The position numbers were made by a program, and so were the translations under genes. A stretch of DNA of 64,000 nt from Martinezella dioscoreae (GTDB lineage: Bacteria > Pseudomonadota > Alphaproteobacteria > Rhizobiales > Rhizobiaceae): NCBI RefSeq assembly GCF_009176305.1, contig NZ_BLAJ01000002.1, forward strand, positions 1-64,000. Direction: 5' to 3'. The notes beneath the pieces are model-generated. The model made no database searches. It was given only the letters and a program-made list of their open reading frames with translations, and was not told the DNA's origin. Positions 61,150 to 64,000 of the stretch are shown here, piece after piece (the stretch's first letter is position 1; each line of letters begins with the position of its first letter).

Positions 61150-62166
61150 TTACTTCGCCGCCGCGATGACTTTCTTGGCGTCGTCGAGCGTATACTCGAC
61201 GTTCGCAACACCGCCCGCCTGCGTGTTGGCAAGGTTGGTTTCGAGATTGTCCTGATCGATGCGCAGGAATGGTACGACCAGATCCTTCTTCACCTCTTGA
61301 CCGTCGAGAATCTGCTGGGCAACCCAGAAGGCCAGCGTGGAGACGCCTGGCGCGATCGAGACCGACATGGTCTCGTAGCCACTGGCATCCTTCTCCTTCT
61401 TCCACCAGGCAAGCTCGTCCTGGCGGTTGCCCATGACGATGGTCGGCATCGGACGCTTGGCGGCGGCAAAGGCCTGAGCGGCACCGTAGCCGTCGCCGCC
61501 CTGGGTCACGACCGCGGCAATATCGGGAAGGCTGGGCAGAATGCCGGCAACCGCTCGCTGGGCGACATCCTGAGCCCAATCGCCATGAACTGAACCGACG
61601 ATCTTGAACTGCGGGTATTTGGCGGCAGCTTCATGGATGCCGGCCGAGATCTCATCATCGACGGAAACGCCTGCAAGCCCGCGGATTTCGAGCACATTGC
61701 CGCCTTTGGGCATCTTCTTGGCGAGATATTCGATCTGGCTGGCACCCATGCCCTTGAAGTCGACGGCGATGCGCCAGGCGCAGGGTTCGGTGACGATGCC
61801 ATCGAAGGAAACGACGACGATCTTGGCATCACAGGCTTCCTTGATCGCGCCATTCAGCGCCGTCGGCGAGGCAGCATCAATGACGATCGCATCATAACCC
61901 TGCAGGATCATGTTCTGGATCTGGGCGGCCTGTTCGGTGGCCTGGTTTTCAGCCGTCGTGAACGGGTCGGCCGCGGCAACGACACCGGCCTTGACCGCTT
62001 CGCCCGTAGCCTTCTGCCAGCTGGTCAACATGGCCTGACGCCAGGAATTGCCGGCATAATTGTTCGATAATGCAATTTTCTTGGATGACGTATCGGCAAA
62101 GGCAGCCCCCGGCGCGGCAACGCAAGCGATGACGGCGGACGCCATAAGCATCTTGGCAATATTCAT
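61150..62166 (-). CDS. Sugar-binding periplasmic protein of the SMP-30-linked transporter
   Basis: 338 residues, Peripla_BP_4/RbsB-like. Signal peptide MLMASAVIACVAAPGAAFA; then IALSNNYAGNSWRQAML, YDAIVIDAASPTALNG, VVSFDG and TQGGDGYGAAQAFAA. Start set at the ATG at 62166, with GGGAGGAAA directly upstream; an in-frame ATG at 62358 would add 64 residues without signal character and run into the divergent kinase gene. Likely highest-expressed gene of the operon. Ligand unknown; lactonase in the operon suggests an aldose or sugar acid. Confidence 0.9.
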   Translation of the reverse strand: MNIAKMLMASAVIACVAAPGAAFADTSSKKIALSNNYAGNSWRQAMLTSWQKATGEAVKAGVVAAADPFTTAENQATEQAAQIQNMILQGYDAIVIDAASPTALNGAIKEACDAKIVVVSFDGIVTEPCAWRIAVDFKGMGASQIEYLAKKMPKGGNVLEIRGLAGVSVDDEISAGIHEAAAKYPQFKIVGSVHGDWAQDVAQRAVAGILPSLPDIAAVVTQGGDGYGAAQAFAAAKRPMPTIVMGNRQDELAWWKKEKDASGYETMSVSIAPGVSTLAFWVAQQILDGQEVKKDLVVPFLRIDQDNLETNLANTQAGGVANVEYTLDDAKKVIAAAK

Positions 62167-62283
62167 TTTTTCCTCCCAAAGCGCCTGTACTTCATCTTCC
62201 AGGCCAAGATTTTCGAGCGTGCTCCTCAACGAACGATCGAAAATAATATTTGCACTGAAGGTTGCCCTGTCAGTAGAAACAGG

Positions 62284-63702
62284 ATGTCCGAGATTGTGAC
62301 GCTTGTACAGGCGCTTAAAGGGCGGGACCTTGCGGGATCCCGCAGAAAAGATGCGCAAATCCGCAAGACGGATCTCTCGGATCGGCGCTTAATAGTGCCG
62401 GAATTTGCATGCTGCGAGCGACCGGAGGAGCATAGGTCGGCGCATTGCCTGGGAGGGCGTGTCTTGCGCGATCTGGCGCCGCAATCGGTCTTCGACCATT
62501 ATCTCAACATATCGAGGCTTCTCGCCGGCCAACTCGACTTTCACTCGGTCATCCAGGCGGTCGCCGCCGAGATCAGCCACGTCATCCCGCATGACCATCT
62601 GGATGTCTGCATCATCCTGATGGACGAGCAATTTCATACCGCCTACGAGAGCGGCTTGGAAACGGACTGGGGTCGCCGTTTTCCCGCACCCGTGAGCAAT
62701 AGCCCCATCCGCACGCTTCTATGGGGCGAGACGGACTACCTCTTGACCGACGACGCCTGGAATGATCCCCAATTCCATTTCCAGGGCGCGTTTTCACATC
62801 CGATCTTTCATCAATCGCTGCATAGCCGTCTGCACGTGCCTCTGAAAGTCCAGGGGCATGTCATCGGTGCGCTTTCCTGCTCGAGCCACCAGACCGGCTT
62901 CTACACCATGCAGCACGTCGAAAGCGCCCGCGTCATTGCCGATCTGCTGGCACCCCATTTCTTTGCAATCCGCGCCGCCGACCAGGCTAAACGCTCGGCA
63001 ATCGTGGAAGCCGAGGCTCGGGCCCGCGAAGAGGGCCTGCGCCTCGGCGCCCTGAAATTGACTGAGGCCCTGGAAGCCGAGCGGCAGCGCATCGGCATGG
63101 ACCTCCACGACCAGATTCTGGCCGACCTGACCCGCCTCTCAAGGCGGCTGGAGCGACTCGCGCGACAGCCCGATGTCACCGGCGAAGCGCTTGAGCCGCT
63201 CTTTCGCGGGCTGCAACACAGCATGCACGATCTTCGCCAGATCATCGAGGAGGCCAAGCCCTCCGTCCTTCAACTGTTCGGTTTCGCGCAGGCGATCGAG
63301 AACCATCTCGAACGGTCGATCCAGGAGAGCGGCGCGACTTTGATCTGGACACTGAACGACGAGACCGGCGGCGCGATCGACTGCCTTGAACAGTCGGTGT
63401 CCATTGCCCTATTCCGCATTGCGCAGGAGGCCATCAACAACGCCATTCGCCATGCCCAGGCCGGCAACATTGCGGTTCATCTGAAAGCACCCGAGGGTGC
63501 GGTCACCATTGATGTCGTGGATGACGGTGTCGGACTTGGAAATACCCGCAGATTATCGGGCGGCGGTATCGAAAATATGCGGACGCGTGCGCGCCTGATT
63601 TCGGCACGCTTCACGATCAAGGCCGCAGCAGCCTCCGGTGGAACGATCGTCAGTGTCAACCTGCCTGCCAAGGCGCAGACGGCCGGAGGAGCCGCCGCAT
63701 GA
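62284..63702 (+). CDS. GAF-domain sensor histidine kinase (NarX/HisKA_3 type)
   Basis: 472 residues, soluble. GAF-like sensor about residues 70-235, a coiled-coil-like linker (AIVEAEARAREEGLRLGALK), then HisKA_3 dimerisation with the phospho-acceptor His in RIGMDLHDQILADLTR, and the ATPase domain with AQEAINNAIRHAQA (N box), VVDDGVGLG (G1) and GGGIENMRTRARL (G2). No TM segments, so it senses a cytoplasmic signal. It diverges from the ABC operon across 117 bases and overlaps its response regulator gene. Start of the N-terminal about 60 residues is uncertain. Confidence 0.85.
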   Translation: MSEIVTLVQALKGRDLAGSRRKDAQIRKTDLSDRRLIVPEFACCERPEEHRSAHCLGGRVLRDLAPQSVFDHYLNISRLLAGQLDFHSVIQAVAAEISHVIPHDHLDVCIILMDEQFHTAYESGLETDWGRRFPAPVSNSPIRTLLWGETDYLLTDDAWNDPQFHFQGAFSHPIFHQSLHSRLHVPLKVQGHVIGALSCSSHQTGFYTMQHVESARVIADLLAPHFFAIRAADQAKRSAIVEAEARAREEGLRLGALKLTEALEAERQRIGMDLHDQILADLTRLSRRLERLARQPDVTGEALEPLFRGLQHSMHDLRQIIEEAKPSVLQLFGFAQAIENHLERSIQESGATLIWTLNDETGGAIDCLEQSVSIALFRIAQEAINNAIRHAQAGNIAVHLKAPEGAVTIDVVDDGVGLGNTRRLSGGGIENMRTRARLISARFTIKAAAASGGTIVSVNLPAKAQTAGGAAA

Positions 63703-64000
63703 AGGTTCTGATCATCGAAGACGATCCGCTCCATCGCTCCTATCTCAACGAAGCGATCCGCGCCGCACTTCCCGAATGCGATGGCGTGCTGGAGGCAGAA
63801 AATGGCAATACGGGCGAACGGCTGGCGCGGGATTTGAGGTCGTCTCATATCGTCATGGATCTGCAGATGAGCCAGCGCAACGGCATCGAAGCGGCCCGCA
63901 CGATCTGGAAGGAGCGACCGGAGACGCGCATCCTTTTCTGGTCAAACTATTCAGACGAGGCCTATGTTCGCGGCGTTTCGCGCATCGTGCCTGCCGGCGC
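63699..64000 (+). CDS. NarL/FixJ-type response regulator, partial
   Basis: About 100 residues before the window edge. Receiver domain: MKVLIIEDDPLHRSYL with the acidic pair Asp8/Asp9, the phospho-acceptor Asp54 in HIVMDLQMSQRNG, and LFWSNYSDEAY with the position of the conserved Ser/Thr. The output domain is beyond the window; the HisKA_3 partner predicts a LuxR-type helix-turn-helix. ATGA overlap with the kinase gene shows they form one two-component system. Confidence 0.85.
   Translation, partial: MKVLIIEDDPLHRSYLNEAIRAALPECDGVLEAENGNTGERLARDLRSSHIVMDLQMSQRNGIEAARTIWKERPETRILFWSNYSDEAYVRGVSRIVPAG

Overview
The window reads as a replicon segment from an alphaproteobacterium of the Rhizobiaceae (Rhizobium or a close relative). 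This rests on gene content: an erythritol catabolism locus of rhizobial/Brucella layout, a vicibactin-type siderophore system with an RpoI-like sigma factor, a bcsN-bcsA-bcsB-bcsZ-TPR cellulose operon, and many sugar ABC transporters. The DNA is mostly GC-rich with tightly packed operons. I see no rRNA, tRNA, CRISPR array, insertion sequence or phage gene.

Layout. 1-1.4 kb: two head-to-head small membrane proteins, one cut by the window edge. 1.8-9.1 kb (minus): erythritol operon eryA-eryB-eryC-eryD-deoR-tpiB-rpiB. 10.0-14.3 kb (plus): sugar ABC transporter with a DUF2291 protein. 14.5-18.7 kb (plus): a second polyol module (DeoR regulator, FGGY kinase, FAD dehydrogenase). 18.8-21.5 kb: class II aldolase and a mannitol/tagaturonate-type dehydrogenase, divergently transcribed. 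21.7-45.1 kb: a siderophore island. A minus-strand biosynthetic operon (hydroxamate acyltransferase, MATE exporter, transsulfuration-type PLP enzyme, DAP-decarboxylase paralogue, P450, LpxL-like acyltransferase) faces an NRPS / N-hydroxylase / phosphopantetheinyl transferase operon. An RpoI-like sigma and fhuCDB-type uptake operon, a TonB receptor and a siderophore esterase follow. 45.3-54.5 kb: cellulose synthesis operon preceded by a perfect CtrA-type box. 54.5-56.4 kb: an AT-richer gene for a methyltransferase-glycosyltransferase-like fusion. 56.7-62.2 kb (minus): a second sugar ABC operon with an SMP-30 lactonase. 62.3 kb to the end: a divergent GAF histidine kinase and response regulator, the latter cut by the window edge.

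How the parts work together. Erythritol would enter by the ABC transporter, be phosphorylated by EryA, oxidised by EryB, epimerised/isomerised by EryC, TpiB-like and RpiB-like enzymes and enter central metabolism. The second kinase/dehydrogenase pair on the other side of the same transporter suggests a second polyol sharing the uptake system. In the siderophore island a basic amino acid (lysine or ornithine) would be N-hydroxylated and N-acylated. The single-module NRPS would then activate it and its thioesterase would oligomerise it. TGA-N9-TCA iron-responsive (RirA-type) motifs lie before the sigma factor, the receptor and the esterase.

The strongest candidate for something undescribed is the siderophore island. 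Its backbone looks like vicibactin synthesis, but it carries enzymes not part of the vicibactin set as I know it: a LysA-like decarboxylase, a transsulfuration-family enzyme, and an overlapping P450/LpxL-like acyltransferase pair. Its NRPS condensation domain lacks the catalytic second histidine.
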